This document shows positions 62,585-64,000 of a stretch of 64,000 bases of DNA, piece by piece. This stretch comes from DATDIC01 sp963777625 (GTDB taxonomy: Bacteria; Pseudomonadota; Alphaproteobacteria; Acetobacterales; Acetobacteraceae): contig CAVZRO010000008.1 of NCBI GenBank assembly GCA_963777625.1, forward strand, positions 186,001 to 250,000, read 5' to 3'. The position numbers were made by a program, and so were the translations under genes. The first letter of the stretch is position 1. Every line of letters starts with the position of its first letter. The notes below the pieces were generated by a model. It was not told where the DNA came from. It ran no database searches and saw only the letters and a list, made by a program, of their open reading frames with translations.

Positions 62585-63581
62585 TCAATCCACCGCCACG
62601 CTCTCCACGCCACCGCCCGGAATCGACCAGCCGTTCCGCAGCTCCTCCAGGTCCCGGCCCACATATTCCCAGAAATCCCACGCCGGATCGAACGTATCCA
62701 CCGTGGCCTGCGCGCCAGCCGCCCACGCCCGCCACACCTCCCGCGGATCGAGCGCGCCTTCAAAACTTCCAGCCACATCATTGATCTGCACCTTCAGGTG
62801 CCAACTGAAAATCGCCGGAAGAATATGGCCGGCCATCGGATTGTTCCGGTGCATCGACGCGGTGAACGTCGAGGTCAGGATCTCCCCCCGCCCATCGGTA
62901 TGATAGCCGGTCAGCACATGCACCGAATCATGCGGCACCGAAAACGCCGCGTTCAGCGCCGTCGCCTCGCCCGGAAACGTATATCCGCTATCGGTGAAAT
63001 GACGCCAGAACGCGTACCCGAACGTATTGCCGCCCAGCCGCCGCAGCCCCTGGAACCGCGCCGCCAGCCCCGGATCGCCGGCATCGCCCTGATACGGCAG
63101 CAGCCAGCTCAGCACATCCCCGCCCGTCCACGGCTGGTTCAGGATGCTCTCCATATTCGCCCGCGTCATGTCCGCGAGCGCCTCCTGCATCCGCTGCTCC
63201 GCCGCCTCGCGCCAACTCGTGCAGATAGCGCTCCTGCACCCCAAGCCTCCGCGCATACCGCAACACCAGATCCAACTTGCCGCGATCGAGCGGCGCATCG
63301 ATCACCGACATCACCACCAGCAGCTTGACGGCATCCTCCGCCAGCGCGGAGCCACCTAGCGCAGCCGCCAGCGCGTCCGGTCCGACCGCGTCTCGCCGTT
63401 CGAACGCCATGCGCGGATCGGCCCCGAACATGTAATGCGCGGCGCTCGCCAGCGCCTTGTCATCGGCCTCGCTCGGTCCCCGCCCGGCGCCCGCGATGCC
63501 ACGCATCGCGCCAAGAATGGCGCCGATCTGCGGCGGTGTCGCATCGGGGATCAACGGCCTGATCGACTGCGCATCCGTCAT
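62585..63581 (-). pseudogene. Coq4-like protein split by a frameshift
   Basis: Two frames give one protein. The first, from ATG at 63581, reads DATPPQIGAILGAMRGIAG and VMSVIDAPLDRGKLDLVLRY; the second, from about 63210, reads QRMQEALADMTRANMESILN and then PHDSVHVLTGYHTDGRGEIL. That last piece has HDxxH followed after 11 residues by Glu, the metal motif of Coq4 proteins of ubiquinone synthesis. One extra base at about 63209-63212 separates ELA from EAAEQRMQ. The full protein would be about 331 residues. Members of this group in alphaproteobacteria are poorly described; a ubiquinone role is inferred from the motif. Confidence 0.65.
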
Positions 63582-63631
63582 GCTTCGGCGTTCCCCATCA
63601 TCCCCCCCGATAACCCGAATGCGTCCCCGTC

Positions 63632-64000
63632 TCACGCGCTGCGCGGCACGGCATACTCCGCCGGACAGGTCGCCACGAACTCCGGCCGCGCCTCGCACTG
63701 CGCGGACAGCGCATCGAGCCCCGGATAGCGACCGCCCGGCATCAGGTCGGGGTCCGTCATCCGCACGTAGCGGATCATGCAGGCCGTGGTAATCCGCGCC
63801 TGATCGATGTCCGCGCCCGCCGCCCATGGCTCCGCCTCCAGCGCTTCGATCGCGCCCGCCGCCTGCGTCCGGCAACGCTCGATCCAGTCCGCCCAGCGAT
63901 ACCCGGACGGGCGGATAAGTCGCTCGTACGCAGCCGCCCCGGCCTTGTCGATCGCGCCCGTTGCCAGCGCGACGCGGCGCAGCACGCTCCGACGCTCCGC
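63632..64000 (-). CDS. Glutathione S-transferase, C-terminal part (cut by window edge)
   Basis: The last 120 or so residues of a protein that continues beyond the window. RPSGYRWADWIERCRTQAAG, then AIEALEAEPWAAGADIDQAR and ITTACMIRYVRM, follow the GST C-terminal helical domain, with the acidic turn before the A-D-I-x-x-A helix that caps the fold. The thioredoxin-like N-terminal domain with the glutathione site lies outside. The reaction therefore cannot be told. It is upstream of the Coq4-like gene on the same strand with a 50-nt gap. Confidence 0.8.
   Translation of the reverse strand, partial: AERRSVLRRVALATGAIDKAGAAAYERLIRPSGYRWADWIERCRTQAAGAIEALEAEPWAAGADIDQARITTACMIRYVRMTDPDLMPGGRYPGLDALSAQCEARPEFVATCPAEYAVPRSA

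Overview
The window is high-GC bacterial chromosome, most consistent with an alphaproteobacterium of the Rhodospirillales/Acetobacteraceae type. The evidence is gene order: rsmI beside lppC, a J-domain gene followed by cobS and cobT, ispB divergent from a DUF2007 gene, and grpE-dnaK-dnaJ. GC-rich codon use throughout agrees. I cannot name a species.

Layout. 202-2716: branched-chain amino acid ABC export-side genes, a fused LivM-LivG followed by LivF. 2757-4876: a MazF-like toxin with a possible antitoxin, a DUF2934 protein, a small protein with a strong ribosome binding site, and a broken RTX-like gene. 4880-15130: housekeeping genes (pyrE, a YqjD/YqjE-like membrane pair, a MaoC-like hydratase, rmuC, a DUF922-type HExxH protein, rsmI, lppC, an LLM oxidoreductase, lepA) ending in tRNA-Ser(GGA). 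15131-21843: an accessory island entered at the tRNA 3' end, with a large serine recombinase, a relic TumE/TumA-like pair, small unknown genes of lower GC, a stand-alone SIR2-like protein and two VapBC-type modules. 21951-29398: polyol/pentitol use (xylB, mannitol-type dehydrogenase, a binding protein and two permeases without an ATPase, an MFS protein). 29553-34298: an overlapping run of GNAT, rsmB, VapC/Phd-type module, haloacid dehalogenase and guaB. 34370-38755: IS1-like relic, an unknown 281-aa protein, a D-aminopeptidase-like hydrolase, a LysR regulator divergent from a DUF1127 protein. 38954-43775: J-domain protein, cobS, a royal-jelly/Yellow-type protein, cobT. 43862-45161: a complete 1300-bp IS4-family element. 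45243-50896: frameshifted ispB, DUF2007, MFS, and an FrcBCA-like sugar ABC importer. 51228-54344: an unusual three-gene cluster (large HExxH protein, CpXC-domain protein, small helical protein). 54458-64000: acyl-CoA dehydrogenase, grpE-dnaK-dnaJ, XRE regulator, two small DNA-binding-like/DUF6362-like genes, a low-GC pyrF, a split Coq4-like gene and the C-terminal part of a glutathione S-transferase.

Two kinds of structure are not explained by genes. First, several families of palindromic intergenic repeats recur, some of which look like MITEs with shared ATACCA termini; the IS4 element sits inside one of them and even borrows its stop codon. Second, three otherwise good genes (ispB, the CpXC gene, the Coq4-like gene) are each broken by what looks like one extra base, which suggests either recent decay or consensus errors. 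The best candidates for something little described are the 51228-54344 cluster and the SIR2-like gene in the tRNA-Ser island.
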